Shown here: piece after piece, positions 1 to 9,070 of the stretch | Numbering within the stretch: the stretch's first letter is position 1 | Layout of the letters: the number at the start of each line of letters is the position of its first letter | DNA from: Promicromonospora thailandica | GTDB lineage: Bacteria; Actinomycetota; Actinomycetes; Actinomycetales; Cellulomonadaceae | Assembly: GCF_024171955.1 (NCBI RefSeq) | Contig: NZ_JAMTCS010000002.1 | Span: 235,300 to 299,299, forward strand | Length of the DNA: 64,000 nt | Direction: 5' to 3' | The notes under the pieces: generated by a model | What the model saw: the letters and a program-made list of their open reading frames with translations, nothing else | What the model was told of the DNA's origin: nothing | Databases searched by the model: none | Translations under genes and position numbers: made by a program

Positions 1-426
1 CTGGGCGGCATCCTCGCCGACCGGGTGGGCGGCACGGTCGTCACGCTCGCCGCCTTCGGCGTCATGGCGCTGGGCGCGATCGGGGCGATCTGGGCCCTCG
101 GCGCGGGGAGCTTCCCGGCCTTCTTCGGCTCGTTCCTGGGGCTGTTCGTGGCCACGGGCGTGGGCAACGGCTCGGTCTACCGCATGATCCCCGCGGTCTT
201 CCGGGTCAGCGGCGGTACGGCGAAGGCCGCCGCGGGGTGCATCGGCATCGCCGGGGCGATCGGCGCGTTCGGCGGGTTCCTCATCCCCCGCGGGTTCGCG
301 CTGTCCACCACGCTGAGCGGCTCGCTCGTCCCGGCGCTCTGGCTCTTCGTCGGCGTGTACGCCGTGATGGCCTTCGTCTGCTGGTTCGTGTACGGCCGCG
401 GCGCCATGGCCGAGGCGCGGGTCTGA
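1..426 (+). CDS. narK: nitrate/nitrite transporter, C-terminal part (cut by window edge)
   Basis: The reading frame is open from base 1, so only the last 141 residues are in the window. They contain about four hydrophobic membrane segments. A motif of the form GGxLADRxGG near the left edge is the cytoplasmic loop typical of major facilitator proteins of the NarK/NasA nitrate-nitrite porter family. The gene ends two bases before the catalytic nitrate reductase gene, so the two are almost certainly cotranscribed. Its role is inferred to be import of nitrate for assimilation (and possibly nitrite export). The family call rests on the MFS loop plus context, because the substrate-binding N-terminal half is outside the window. 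Confidence 0.82.
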   Translation: MGGILADRVGGTVVTLAAFGVMALGAIGAIWALGAGSFPAFFGSFLGLFVATGVGNGSVYRMIPAVFRVSGGTAKAAAGCIGIAGAIGAFGGFLIPRGFALSTTLSGSLVPALWLFVGVYAVMAFVCWFVYGRGAMAEARV

Positions 427-428
427 CC

Positions 429-2744
429 GTGCTCGACACCTCCCCGTCCGGCACCGCCTCCGGCCCCCGTCCCGACACCGCTCCGCGCGTGGACTCGCAC
501 TGCCCGTACTGCGCGCTCCAGTGCGGCATGTCGCTGACGGCGGCCGCGTCCTCGGGCCGGTCCGTGCCGGGCCCGCCCGAGGTGCAGCCCCGCGACTTCC
601 CGACCAACCGCGGCGGGCTCTGCCAGAAGGGGTGGACGGCGGCCGCGGTGCTCGGGGCGTCCGACCGGCTGGTCAGCCCGCTCGTGCGCCGGTCGCTGCT
701 GGACCCGGCGGCGTCCGGCCCGGCGGCCGTGCGCGACGCCGTCGACACGCACGACGCGGACCCCGACCCCCTGGTCCCGGTCTCCTGGGACACCGCGCTC
801 GACCTCGTGGCGTCCCGTCTGGCCGCGCTGGCGGCCGAGCACGGCCCGGAGTCGGTGGCGGTGTTCGGCGGGGGTGGGCTCACCAACGAGAAGGCGTACG
901 CCCTCGGCAAGTTCGCGCGCACCGTGCTGCGCACGCCGAACATCGACTACAACGGCCGGTTCTGCATGGCGTCGGCCGCGGCGGGCATGAACCGGGCGTT
1001 CGGCCTCGACCGCGGGCTGCCGTTCCCGCTGGCCGACCTCGGCGGGGCGCAGGCTGTGCTCCTGCTCGGGTCGAACCTCGCCGAGACCATGCCCCCGGCC
1101 GTGCAGCACCTGGCGGGCGCGCGGGCGGCGGGCGGCCTCGTCGTCGTCGACCCGCGCCGGTCGGCCACGGCCCGGCTCGCGGACGACCCGGCCGCGGACC
1201 AGCCCGCCCAGGGCGTGCACCTGGCGCCGGTGCCGGGCACGGACCTCGCCGTCCTGCTCGGGCTGCTGCACGTGGTGCTCGCGGAGAACCTCGCCGACAC
1301 CGCCTACCTCGCCGCGCGCACCACCGGGTTCGACGACGTCGCCCGCTCTGTGGCCGCCTGGTGGCCCGAGCGCGTCGAGTCGGTCGCGGGCGTGCCCGCC
1401 GGCGAGCTGCGCCGCGTCGCCCGGCTCCTGGCCGCCGCGGCGCCGGTGCACGGCGGCGCGGGCGCGTACGTGCTGACGGGCCGCGGCGTCGAGCAGTCCA
1501 CGCAGGGCACCGCGACCGTCACGGCGGCGATCAACCTGGCGCTCGCGCTCGGCCTGCCCGGCCGGGTCGGGTCGGGGTACGGCGCGATCACGGGGCAGGG
1601 CAACGGCCAGGGCGGCCGGGAGCACGGGCAGAAGGCCGACCAGCTCCCCGGCTACCGGAAGATCGACGACCCCGCGGCGCGCGCCCACGTGGCCGCCGTC
1701 TGGGGCGTGGACCCGGACACCCTGCCGGGTCCGGGGCTGCCCGCGGTGCGCCTGCTGCGCTCGCTGGCCACGCCGGGCGGTCCGCGCGCGCTGCTCGTGC
1801 ACGGGTCCAACGTCGTGGTGAGCGCGCCGAACGCGGGCGCGGTGATCGAGCGGCTGGGGCTCCTCGACCTGCTCGTGGTCTGCGACTTCGTGCCGAGCGA
1901 GACGGCGGGCCTGGCGCACGTGGTCCTGCCGGTCACGCAGTGGGCCGAGGAGGAGGGCACCATGACGTCGCTGGAGGGCCGCGTCATCCGCCGTCGTGCC
2001 GTCGTGGCGCCGCCCGGCGCGGCCCGCTCCGAGCTGTGGATCCTCGCCGAGCTGGCGCGCCGCCTGGGCGCGCCGGCCACGCTCGCCTTCCCCACCGACC
2101 CCGCCGAGGTGTTCGACGAGCTCGCCCGCGCGTCCGCGGGCGGTCCGGCCGACTACGCGGGCCTGTCGCACGCACGCCTCGACGCCGACGAGGCGGAGGC
2201 GGGTCCGGGCCTGTTCTGGCCGGTCCCCGCCGAGCCGGGACACACCGGCACGCCGCGGATCTTCCTCGACCGGTTCGCCACGACGGACGGGCGGGCGCGG
2301 ATGGTCGCCGTCGACCACGCGGGGCCGTCCGACGAGGTGCGCCCCGGCGCGCCGTTCTACCTGGTCACCGGGCGGGTGCTGCAGCACTACCAGTCGGGCG
2401 CGCAGACGCACCGCGTCGCGGAGCTCGAACGGCTCGTGGCCGAGCCCTACGTCGAGCTGCACCCGGTGCTCGGCTTCCGCCTCGGGCTGCCCGACGGCGC
2501 CCGCGTGCGCCTCACCAGCGACCGCGGCCAGGTCGAGGCGACGGCCCGCTGGACCGACGCCGTACGCCCCGACACCGTCTTCATGCCGTTCCACTGGAGC
2601 GGCGCCGGCTCGGTCAACCGGGTCACGACGGACGCCACCGACCCGGTCTCCGGCATGCCGGAGTTCAAGGTCTGCGCGGTGGACGTCGCCCCCGTGCCCG
2701 ACGACGCCCGCCCGCGCCCCACCGAGAAGGAGCTGTCGACATGA
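429..2744 (+). CDS. nasA: assimilatory nitrate reductase catalytic subunit (molybdopterin, [4Fe-4S])
   Basis: A 771-residue molybdopterin oxidoreductase predicted to reduce nitrate to nitrite in the cytoplasm. An N-terminal [4Fe-4S] site is visible as Cys25, Cys28, Cys32 (HCPYCALQCGM) and Cys65 (GGLCQKGW). The central and C-terminal parts carry the expected features (GSNLAETMPP, GQGNGQGGREHGQKADQLPG, and a C-terminal domain with TGRVLQHYQSG). The length fits the NasA/NarB family. I chose GTG 429, two bases after the narK stop, because the Fe-S motif lies only about 25 residues downstream; ORFs starting further upstream overlap narK. The stop overlaps the next ATG (ATGA at 2741). There is no signal peptide, consistent with an assimilatory enzyme. 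Confidence 0.92.
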   Translation: MLDTSPSGTASGPRPDTAPRVDSHCPYCALQCGMSLTAAASSGRSVPGPPEVQPRDFPTNRGGLCQKGWTAAAVLGASDRLVSPLVRRSLLDPAASGPAAVRDAVDTHDADPDPLVPVSWDTALDLVASRLAALAAEHGPESVAVFGGGGLTNEKAYALGKFARTVLRTPNIDYNGRFCMASAAAGMNRAFGLDRGLPFPLADLGGAQAVLLLGSNLAETMPPAVQHLAGARAAGGLVVVDPRRSATARLADDPAADQPAQGVHLAPVPGTDLAVLLGLLHVVLAENLADTAYLAARTTGFDDVARSVAAWWPERVESVAGVPAGELRRVARLLAAAAPVHGGAGAYVLTGRGVEQSTQGTATVTAAINLALALGLPGRVGSGYGAITGQGNGQGGREHGQKADQLPGYRKIDDPAARAHVAAVWGVDPDTLPGPGLPAVRLLRSLATPGGPRALLVHGSNVVVSAPNAGAVIERLGLLDLLVVCDFVPSETAGLAHVVLPVTQWAEEEGTMTSLEGRVIRRRAVVAPPGAARSELWILAELARRLGAPATLAFPTDPAEVFDELARASAGGPADYAGLSHARLDADEAEAGPGLFWPVPAEPGHTGTPRIFLDRFATTDGRARMVAVDHAGPSDEVRPGAPFYLVTGRVLQHYQSGAQTHRVAELERLVAEPYVELHPVLGFRLGLPDGARVRLTSDRGQVEATARWTDAVRPDTVFMPFHWSGAGSVNRVTTDATDPVSGMPEFKVCAVDVAPVPDDARPRPTEKELST

Positions 2745-4396
2745 ACCTGCGTGTCCCCGTGAAGGTCGTCGTCGTGGGGTTCGGGATGGTCGGGTCACGG
2801 CTCGTCGACGAGCTGCTGCGCCGCGAGCCCGAGGCCTTCGACATCACCGTGCTGGGCAGCGAGCCGTACGAGCCCTACAACCGGGTGCTGCTCAGCGACG
2901 TCGTGGCGGGCCGCACCGACGTCGCCGCCATCACCATGCCGCTGCCCGACGGCGCCCGGGTCACCGTGCGCCGGGGCGTCACCGCGGCGTCGGTGGACCG
3001 GGCGTCGCGCGTGGTCGTGGCCGACGACGGCACGCGCCACCCCTACGACCATCTGGTGCTCGCCACGGGCGCCGCGGCCCGCGTGCCCGCGATCCCGGGC
3101 CTGCGCGGCGCCGACGGCGGCCTGCCCGCCGGGGTGCACGCGCTGCGCACCCTGGACGACGCGCGCGAGATCGTCGCCGCCACGGTCAACGCGCCGCGCG
3201 CCGTCGTGGTCGGCGGTGGCGTGCTGGGGCTCGAGGCCGCCGTCGGGCTCGCAGGCCGTGGGCTGCACGTGACCCTCGTGCACCACACGGGCTCGCTGAT
3301 GGAACGACAGCTCGACCCCGAGGCCGCCGAGGTGGTCCGCTCGGGTCTGGAGGGGCAGGGCGTCACGGTGCTGCCCGACCGGGTGGCCGGCGAGGTGCTC
3401 GTGGCCGGGGGCCGGGCCGTCGGCATCCGGGTGCGCGACACCGCGGGTGCGCGTCCGGCGGGCGCACCACCGCACGACGAGGTGGTCGCGGCACGCCTGA
3501 TCGTGTTCGCCGTCGGCACGGTCCCGGAGACGGGGCTCGCCGCCTCGGCCGGGCTCACGACCGACCGCGGCATCGTCGTCGGGTACGACCTCGCCAGCCC
3601 CGACGACCCGCGGGTGCACGCGATCGGGGACTGCGCGCAGCCGCCGACCGGTTCGCGCGGGCTCGTCGCCGAGGGCTGGGACCAGGCGCGCCGCCTGGCC
3701 GAGCACCTCGTGTCCCTGGTCGAGGTGTCCCTGGTCGAGCCCCAGGCCCCGCCCGCCGCACCGGGCGTACACCTGCGGCTCCCGGACGACGAGGCCCGCC
3801 CCAGCATGGCCGTCCGCCTGGGGGCGCTCCTGGCCGGTGGGGCCACGACCCGCGCCCAGACCGACCGGGGCGTCGACACGCGGGGCACGGACGTGGTCAA
3901 GGTCAAGGCCGGCCCGCTCAGCGTGACCACGATGGGCGTCTGCGGCCCGGCGCGGCCGGACGGGCCGGCGCAGCGCGCCGTGCGTCTGGCCGACCCGCGC
4001 GCCGGCCGGTACATCGAGGTGGTGGTCTCCGACGGCATCCTGGTGGGCGCCACGTGCGTGGGCGACCCGCGTGTCGCGGCCGACCTCACGGCCGCCTACA
4101 CGCGCCGCACCCCCGTGCCGCAGGACCCGGCGTTCCTGCTGCTCACGCCGGTCATGGCGGCGGCGGCCCCGGCGTCGTCCCCCGAGCACATGCCCGACGA
4201 CGCCGTGGTGTGCCGGTGCAACGGCGTGACCAAGGGTGACATCGCGCACACGTGCGCGGCGGGGGCGCACACCGTGGCGGAGGTCGCGCGCGAGACCCGG
4301 GCGACCACGGGCTGCGGCTCGTGCACGGAGGCGGTGTGCGGGCTGGTGGACTGGCTCCGCGCGGGGACGCAGGAGGCCGTGCCGGAGCCGGCCTGA
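2741..4396 (+). CDS. nitrate reductase electron-transfer subunit, FAD/NAD oxidoreductase with BFD-like [2Fe-2S] domain
   Basis: A 551-residue protein. It starts with a Rossmann dinucleotide fold (VVVVGFGMVGSRLVDELL), has a second NAD-binding fold (VVVGGGVLGLEAAVGLAGRG) and the AIGDCAQ motif that closes FAD domains. The last 70 residues form a BFD-like domain with four cysteines (VVCRCNGV ... TTGCGSC). This is the layout of NasB-type proteins that pass electrons from NAD(P)H to the catalytic subunit, and of the N-terminal half of NirB. Translational coupling (ATGA overlap) to the nitrate reductase supports that role. A less likely alternative is a truncated NirB-like protein, but it has no sirohaem domain and a true nirB follows. 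Confidence 0.85.
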   Translation: MNLRVPVKVVVVGFGMVGSRLVDELLRREPEAFDITVLGSEPYEPYNRVLLSDVVAGRTDVAAITMPLPDGARVTVRRGVTAASVDRASRVVVADDGTRHPYDHLVLATGAAARVPAIPGLRGADGGLPAGVHALRTLDDAREIVAATVNAPRAVVVGGGVLGLEAAVGLAGRGLHVTLVHHTGSLMERQLDPEAAEVVRSGLEGQGVTVLPDRVAGEVLVAGGRAVGIRVRDTAGARPAGAPPHDEVVAARLIVFAVGTVPETGLAASAGLTTDRGIVVGYDLASPDDPRVHAIGDCAQPPTGSRGLVAEGWDQARRLAEHLVSLVEVSLVEPQAPPAAPGVHLRLPDDEARPSMAVRLGALLAGGATTRAQTDRGVDTRGTDVVKVKAGPLSVTTMGVCGPARPDGPAQRAVRLADPRAGRYIEVVVSDGILVGATCVGDPRVAADLTAAYTRRTPVPQDPAFLLLTPVMAAAAPASSPEHMPDDAVVCRCNGVTKGDIAHTCAAGAHTVAEVARETRATTGCGSCTEAVCGLVDWLRAGTQEAVPEPA

Positions 4397-4451
4397 GCGC
4401 GGGGCCGGGTCAGGGACACCAGGTCTCGCCGAAAACTGGATCAAGGGGCCA

Positions 4452-4504
4452 GATACTCACCGCGGAGGTTAGTATCATCGAAGATACTATCTTTCATGAT
4501 ACTA
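4452..4504 (+). promoter_or_regulatory. GATACT repeat array, candidate operator overlapping a promoter
   Basis: An AT-rich island holds four copies of GATACT or its complement: 4452-4457, 4471-4476 (as AGTATC), 4483-4488 and 4498-4503. The outer pair extends to nine-base arms, TAGTATCAT (4470-4478) and ATGATACTA (4496-4504), and TAGTATC/GATACTA (4470-4476 / 4483-4489) makes a nested pair. A TACTAT hexamer (4485-4490) inside the array could be a -10 element. A protein bound here would block transcription of the following ATPase gene. No regulator gene is adjacent, so autoregulation is possible but unproven. Confidence 0.6.
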
Positions 4505-4516
4505 ACGGAGGGCCTC

Positions 4517-5947
4517 GTGCCGGGGTACGTCGCGCGGAAGCGCCAGACCGCTGAGCTCCAGCACCTGCTGGACCAGGTGACGACCAGTTCTGACCGTCCC
4601 GGCCGGGCTGTGCTGATCCGGGGTCGCCGCCGGGTGGGCAAGTCTCGTCTCGTGGAGGAGTTCGTCCGCGCGGCGCGGCTGCCCCATGTCTATTTCACCG
4701 CCGCGGGTCGCTCGGTGCGCGACGATCTCGAAGCCTTCGCGCGGGACGTCGCGGAGTCGACGCTCCCCGGGGCCGAGCTCTTCGCCGGTGACGCGCCGTC
4801 GAGCTGGGACAACGCGTTCCGGCTGCTCACTGCCGCCCTCCCTCCGGACGGGCCGTCGATCGTCGTCCTCGACGAGCTGCCGTACGTCACCGCGGCCGAC
4901 GGTGGTTTCGAGGGCGTGCTGCAGAGATACTTCGACCGGGAGCTCAGCAGACGACCCGTGCTGCTCGTCGGGATCGGTTCCGACCTCGCGATGATGGAGG
5001 CGCTCAACGACTACGACCGGCCCTTCCACCAGCGAGCGACCGAGATGGTGGTACCACCGTTGTCGCCGGCGGAAGTGGGGCGGATGCTCGGTCTCTCCTC
5101 GGGTGACGCGTTCGACGCCTACCTGGTGAGCGGGGGCCTCCCGCTCATCTGCCGCGACTGGGGGCAGGGCCAGGACCTGTGGGCGTACCTCGAGCGGGCG
5201 CTGGGCCACGCGACGTCGTCGCTCCTGGTGAGCGCCGAGCGGTCCCTCGCTGCGGAGTTCCCCGGTGACGTGCAGGCGCGTCGTGTCCTGGAGGCGATCG
5301 GGCAGGGGCAGCGGCGCTTCACGGACATCGGAGCCCGTGCGGGTGACCTCACAGCCACGTCGCTGACCCGCTCGCTGGACGTGCTCAGGACCAAGCGACT
5401 GGTGCAGGCGGAGCGCCCTCTCTCGTTGAGGTCGTCCACGGACACGAGGTACCGGATCGATGACCCCTACCTGCTGTTCTGGCTCCGCTTCCTGGCGCCC
5501 CACCTCGCCGAGATCGAGCGTGGTCGGGGTGACCGGGTGCTCCGGCAGATCCGTGACGAGTGGACCCGGTGGCGCGGCCGGGCGATCGAACCGGTCGTGC
5601 GCGAGTCGGTCGCGCGGATGCCGCACAGCGAGCTCAGGGCGCCGTCGCACAAGCCGTTGGCGGTGGGCGGCTACTGGAACCGCACCCATAGCGTGGAGGT
5701 CGACCTCGTGCTGGCGGACAAGGAGCCGGTGGCGAAACGGCTCTACGGCGTGGGGTCGATCAAGTGGACCGGCAAGCCGTTCGGTCCCCGGGAGCTCGCC
5801 GAGCTCGTGGCTCACCGCAGCCAGGTTCCCGGTGCGTCGGACGGCGCGGCCCTGGTGGTCGTGAGTCGCAGCGGTGCCGACGACCGTGTCCGTGAGGCGG
5901 GGGCCGTCGTGATCGGTCCGGAGGAACTGCTGGCTCAGTGGGACTGA
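4517..5947 (+). CDS. AAA ATPase with C-terminal DUF234-like nuclease-fold domain
   Basis: A 476-residue protein of the archaeal-type ATPase family. The P-loop is GRRRVGKS near residue 40, the Walker B acidic strand is SIVVLDELP near residue 120, and a winged-helix stretch lies around residues 260-310. The C-terminal part (about 330-476) resembles the DUF234 region that follows such ATPases and has an EVDLVLAD strand of the kind seen in PD-(D/E)XK folds. I chose GTG 4517 because GGAGGG lies at 4507-4512; ATG 4496 is in frame but falls inside the operator-like palindrome. The gene splits the nitrate cluster and seems less GC-biased at third positions, suggesting insertion. Cellular role unknown. 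Confidence 0.75.
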   Translation: MPGYVARKRQTAELQHLLDQVTTSSDRPGRAVLIRGRRRVGKSRLVEEFVRAARLPHVYFTAAGRSVRDDLEAFARDVAESTLPGAELFAGDAPSSWDNAFRLLTAALPPDGPSIVVLDELPYVTAADGGFEGVLQRYFDRELSRRPVLLVGIGSDLAMMEALNDYDRPFHQRATEMVVPPLSPAEVGRMLGLSSGDAFDAYLVSGGLPLICRDWGQGQDLWAYLERALGHATSSLLVSAERSLAAEFPGDVQARRVLEAIGQGQRRFTDIGARAGDLTATSLTRSLDVLRTKRLVQAERPLSLRSSTDTRYRIDDPYLLFWLRFLAPHLAEIERGRGDRVLRQIRDEWTRWRGRAIEPVVRESVARMPHSELRAPSHKPLAVGGYWNRTHSVEVDLVLADKEPVAKRLYGVGSIKWTGKPFGPRELAELVAHRSQVPGASDGAALVVVSRSGADDRVREAGAVVIGPEELLAQWD

Positions 5948-6035
5948 CCAGCTCTCACAGCCCGCCCACGCACGGAGTGAGGAAGATGTTCGGCCCGGGT
6001 AACCACCGGCGCACCGGCGCGAAAAACCGGGCGCC

Positions 6036-6041
6036 TACGGT
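6036..6041 (+). promoter_or_regulatory. -10 element TACGGT for leaderless nirB
   Basis: TACGGT lies six bases before the nirB ATG at 6048 and no Shine-Dalgarno sequence precedes that ATG. Transcription would begin at or next to the start codon. This gives nirB its own promoter downstream of the inserted ATPase gene. Confidence 0.5.
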
Positions 6042-6047
6042 CAAGAC

Positions 6048-8648
6048 ATGGTCAACTCCGGTACCCCTCAGCATCTCGTCGTGGTCGGCGGCGGCATGGT
6101 CGCGCAGCGGCTCGTCGAGGCGCTGCGCGCCCGGGACGACGCCGGCCGCTACCGCGTCACCGTCTTCGCGGAGGAGCCCCGCGCGCCCTACGACCGGGTG
6201 GGTCTGACCCGCTGGTTCGAGGAGGGTCCCGAGGGCATCGCGCTCGGCGACCCGGACCTGTGGGCCGACCCGCTCGTCACCCTGCACACCGACCGCCGGA
6301 TCGAGTCGATCGACCGCACGGCCAAGACCGTCACGGACCGCCTGGGCCACGTGCACCCCTACGACGAGCTCGTGCTCGCCACCGGGTCGAGCGCGGCCAT
6401 GCCGCCCATTCCTGGGAACGACCTGCCGGGCGTCTTCGTGTACCGCACCATCGACGACGTCGCGGCCCTGCGCGGCTGGGTCGAGGAGAAGCGCCGCTGC
6501 CACCCGGCGGGCAAGCCCGTGCGCGGCGCCGTGATCGGCGGTGGCCTGCTCGGCCTGGAGGCCGCCGGCGCGCTGACCGCGCTCGACGCGCAGGCCACCG
6601 TGATCGAGTTCGGCACGCATCTCATGGGGGTCCAGGTCGACCTCGGCGGCGGGCAGGCGCTCAAGCGCCTGATCAACGGCAAGGGCATCGGCGTCCGCGC
6701 CGAGACCGCGACCAGCCAGATGCGGCCCCACCGCCGCACCGGCCACGTGGGGCGGCTCGACTTCGCGGACGGCGGCCGGCTCGACGTCGACGTCGTCGTG
6801 GTCGCCACCGGTGTGCGCCCGCGCGACGAGCTGGGCCGCGCGGCCGGGCTGCCGGTCGGGGAGCGGGGCGGCGTCGTCGTCGACCTCTCGTGCCGCACCG
6901 AGGACCCGAACATCTGGGCCGTGGGCGAGGTCGCGTGCATCGAGGGCCGCTGCCTGGGCCTCGTCGCGCCGGGCAACACCATGGCCGAGGTGGTCGTGGA
7001 CCGGCTGCTCGGCGGCCAGGCGGAGTTCCCGGGCGCGGACACCGCGACCAAGCTCAAGCTCTCGGGCGTCGACGTCGCGTCGTTCGGCGACGCGCACGCC
7101 CGCACCCAGGACGCCGTCGAGGTGGTCTGGGCCGACCCCGTGGCCGGCGTCTACAAGAAGCTCGTCCTGTCCGACGACGCGCGCACGCTGCTCGGCGGCG
7201 TCTTCGTGGGCGACGCCGCACCGTACGCGAGCCTGCGCCCCATGCTCGGCGCAGAGCTGCCGGGCGACGACCCGAGCGCCTTCCTGCTCCCCGAGGGCGG
7301 CGGCGCCGCGCCGGGCCTGGAGCTGCCGGACGAGGCCAACGTCTGCTCCTGCAACAACGTCTCCGCGGGGACGATCCGCGGCGCGGTCACCGAGCACCAG
7401 TGCACCGACGTGCCCGGCGTGAAGGCCTGCACCCGGGCCGGCACGACGTGCGGCGCCTGTCTGCCGCTGGTCAAGAAGCTCGTGGACACCGAGCTGGAGC
7501 GCGCGGGCATCGAGGTCAGCACGGCGCTGTGCGAGCACTTCGAGATGTCCCGCGCCCAGCTCTTCGACGCCGTCCGCGTGGCCGACCTGCACTCGTTCAG
7601 CGACATCGTGGCCCGGTTCGGCACGGGCTCGGCGGGCAACCGTGGCTGCGACATCTGCAAGCCCGTCGTAGCCTCGATCCTGGCGAGCCTGGGCAACGGG
7701 CACATCCTGGCGGGCGAGCAGTCCACGCTGCAGGACACCAACGACCACATGCTCGCCAACCTGCAGAAGGACGGCACCTACTCGGTGGTGCCGCGCATGC
7801 CGGGCGGTGAGGTCACCCCGGAGGGGCTGATCGTGGTGGGCGAGGTCGCGCGCGACTTCGGGCTCTACACGAAGATCACGGGCGGCCAGCGCATCGACAT
7901 GTTCGGCGCCCGCGTGGAGCAGCTCCCCGACATCTGGCGCCGCCTGGTCGACGCGGGCTTCGAGTCCGGGCATGCGTACGGCAAGTCGCTGCGCACCGTG
8001 AAGTCGTGCGTCGGGTCGACGTGGTGCCGGTACGGCGTGCAGGACTCCGTGGGCATGGCGGTCGAGCTCGAGCTGCGCTACCGGGGGCTGCGCTCGCCGC
8101 ACAAGCTCAAGCTCGGCGTCTCCGGCTGCGCCCGCGAGTGCGCGGAGGCACGCGGCAAGGACGTCGGCGTCATCGCCACCGACAAGGGCTGGAACGTCTA
8201 CGTGGGCGGCAACGGCGGGCAGACGCCGCGGCACGCGAGGCTGCTCGCCGAGGACCTGACGTCGGAGGAGCTCATCCGCACCATCGACCGCTTTCTCATG
8301 TACTACGTGCGCACGGCCGACCGGCTGCAGCGCACGGCGCCGTGGATCGAGGAGGTCGACGGCGGCCTCGAGGGCGTGCGCGAGGTGATCATGGAGGACT
8401 CGCTCGGCATCTGCGCCGACCTGGATGCTGCCATGGCCCGCCACGTCGAGAACTACGAGGACGAGTGGAAGGCCGTGCTGGAGGACCCGGAGAAGCTGCG
8501 CCGGTTCTCGTCGTTCGTCAACGCCCCGAAGGACGCCGACCCGTCGCTGGCCTACGTGACCGAGCGCGGCCAGCGCCGTCCGGCCACGCAGGCCGAGCGC
8601 GCGGCCGGCGTCGTCATCGCGGGCCCGAAGCTGGAGGTGCGCGCATGA
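6048..8648 (+). CDS. nirB: assimilatory nitrite reductase large subunit NirB
   Basis: An 866-residue NAD(P)H-dependent sirohaem enzyme reducing nitrite to ammonium in the cytoplasm. The first ~310 residues are an FAD/NAD reductase (VVVGGGMVAQRLVEAL; a second fold at GGGLLGLEAAGAL). A BFD-like [2Fe-2S] domain follows with cysteines near 433, 435, 468 and 471, then a second cysteine-containing segment (GCDICKP). The C-terminal catalytic part contains the sirohaem/[4Fe-4S] ligands Cys654, Cys660, Cys694 and Cys698 in the expected CX5C and CX3C arrangement (SCVGSTWC; SGCARECAE). Length is normal for NirB. The ATG is preceded by a leaderless-type -10 element. The stop overlaps nirD (ATGA). Confidence 0.96.
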   Translation: MVNSGTPQHLVVVGGGMVAQRLVEALRARDDAGRYRVTVFAEEPRAPYDRVGLTRWFEEGPEGIALGDPDLWADPLVTLHTDRRIESIDRTAKTVTDRLGHVHPYDELVLATGSSAAMPPIPGNDLPGVFVYRTIDDVAALRGWVEEKRRCHPAGKPVRGAVIGGGLLGLEAAGALTALDAQATVIEFGTHLMGVQVDLGGGQALKRLINGKGIGVRAETATSQMRPHRRTGHVGRLDFADGGRLDVDVVVVATGVRPRDELGRAAGLPVGERGGVVVDLSCRTEDPNIWAVGEVACIEGRCLGLVAPGNTMAEVVVDRLLGGQAEFPGADTATKLKLSGVDVASFGDAHARTQDAVEVVWADPVAGVYKKLVLSDDARTLLGGVFVGDAAPYASLRPMLGAELPGDDPSAFLLPEGGGAAPGLELPDEANVCSCNNVSAGTIRGAVTEHQCTDVPGVKACTRAGTTCGACLPLVKKLVDTELERAGIEVSTALCEHFEMSRAQLFDAVRVADLHSFSDIVARFGTGSAGNRGCDICKPVVASILASLGNGHILAGEQSTLQDTNDHMLANLQKDGTYSVVPRMPGGEVTPEGLIVVGEVARDFGLYTKITGGQRIDMFGARVEQLPDIWRRLVDAGFESGHAYGKSLRTVKSCVGSTWCRYGVQDSVGMAVELELRYRGLRSPHKLKLGVSGCARECAEARGKDVGVIATDKGWNVYVGGNGGQTPRHARLLAEDLTSEELIRTIDRFLMYYVRTADRLQRTAPWIEEVDGGLEGVREVIMEDSLGICADLDAAMARHVENYEDEWKAVLEDPEKLRRFSSFVNAPKDADPSLAYVTERGQRRPATQAERAAGVVIAGPKLEVRA

Positions 8649-9070
8649 CCGTCAACGACGTGGCCGAGGCCCCCGTGGCCGCGGGGCCGGCCGGCCCCGC
8701 GCGGTGGGAGCGGGCCTGCCTGGTCTCCGACCTGTTCCCCGAGCGCGGTGCGGCCGCGCTCTTCGGCGACGTCCAGGTGGCCCTCTTCCGGCTGCCGGAC
8801 GACGCCGCCTACGGCGGCCACGCCGGGCGGGTGCACGCCGTGCAGAACCTGGACCCGTTCTCCGGGGCGCACGTCATGTCCCGTGGCATCGTCGGCACGC
8901 GCGCCGGCGAGCCCACCGTGGCCGCCCCCGTGTACAAGCAGGTGTTCTCGCTGGTCACGGGCGTGTGCCTGGTGGCGGCGGACAAGACCCCGAAGGACGG
9001 CCTGCCCGCGGACCTGGTGACCTACCCGGTCGAGGTCCGGGGGGACGTGATCTACGTGGGCCTCCCGTGA
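8645..9070 (+). CDS. nirD: nitrite reductase small subunit NirD
   Basis: A 141-residue protein with the Rieske-like beta fold of NirD. The conserved stretch around AVQNLDPFSGAHVMSRGI and the later YKQVFSL segment are recognisable. As in other NirD proteins, the cysteine/histidine pairs that would bind a Rieske cluster are absent, so it is a structural partner of NirB rather than a redox carrier. The first ~20 residues (Ala/Pro-rich) are a poorly conserved extension. The ATG overlaps the nirB stop, and its own stop overlaps the GTG of cobA, so the three genes form one translationally coupled run. Confidence 0.93.
   Translation: MTVNDVAEAPVAAGPAGPARWERACLVSDLFPERGAAALFGDVQVALFRLPDDAAYGGHAGRVHAVQNLDPFSGAHVMSRGIVGTRAGEPTVAAPVYKQVFSLVTGVCLVAADKTPKDGLPADLVTYPVEVRGDVIYVGLP

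Noticed and set aside
177-2798. Very long open frames on the strand opposite nasA, and similar ones elsewhere (for example 38680-42114 minus, 1144 codons)
   Set aside because: They are shadows caused by the high GC content: Arg/Ala/Gly-rich, no domain recognisable, and each lies opposite a gene with clear catalytic motifs.
4496-4516. ATG 4496 as start of the AAA ATPase gene
   Set aside because: It lies in the right arm of the GATACT palindrome; GTG 4517 has a ribosome binding site and gives the expected N-terminus. The ATG remains possible as a leaderless start because TACTAT lies five bases upstream.
5990-6030. A GlnR box before nirB
   Set aside because: GGTAACC at about 5999-6005 resembles one half-site, but no second GTNAC half-site with correct spacing is present. 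GlnR control is likely from biology but not shown by this sequence.
8645-9070. NirD as a true Rieske ferredoxin
   Set aside because: The Cys-X-His and Cys-X2-His ligand pairs are absent, as in other NirD proteins.
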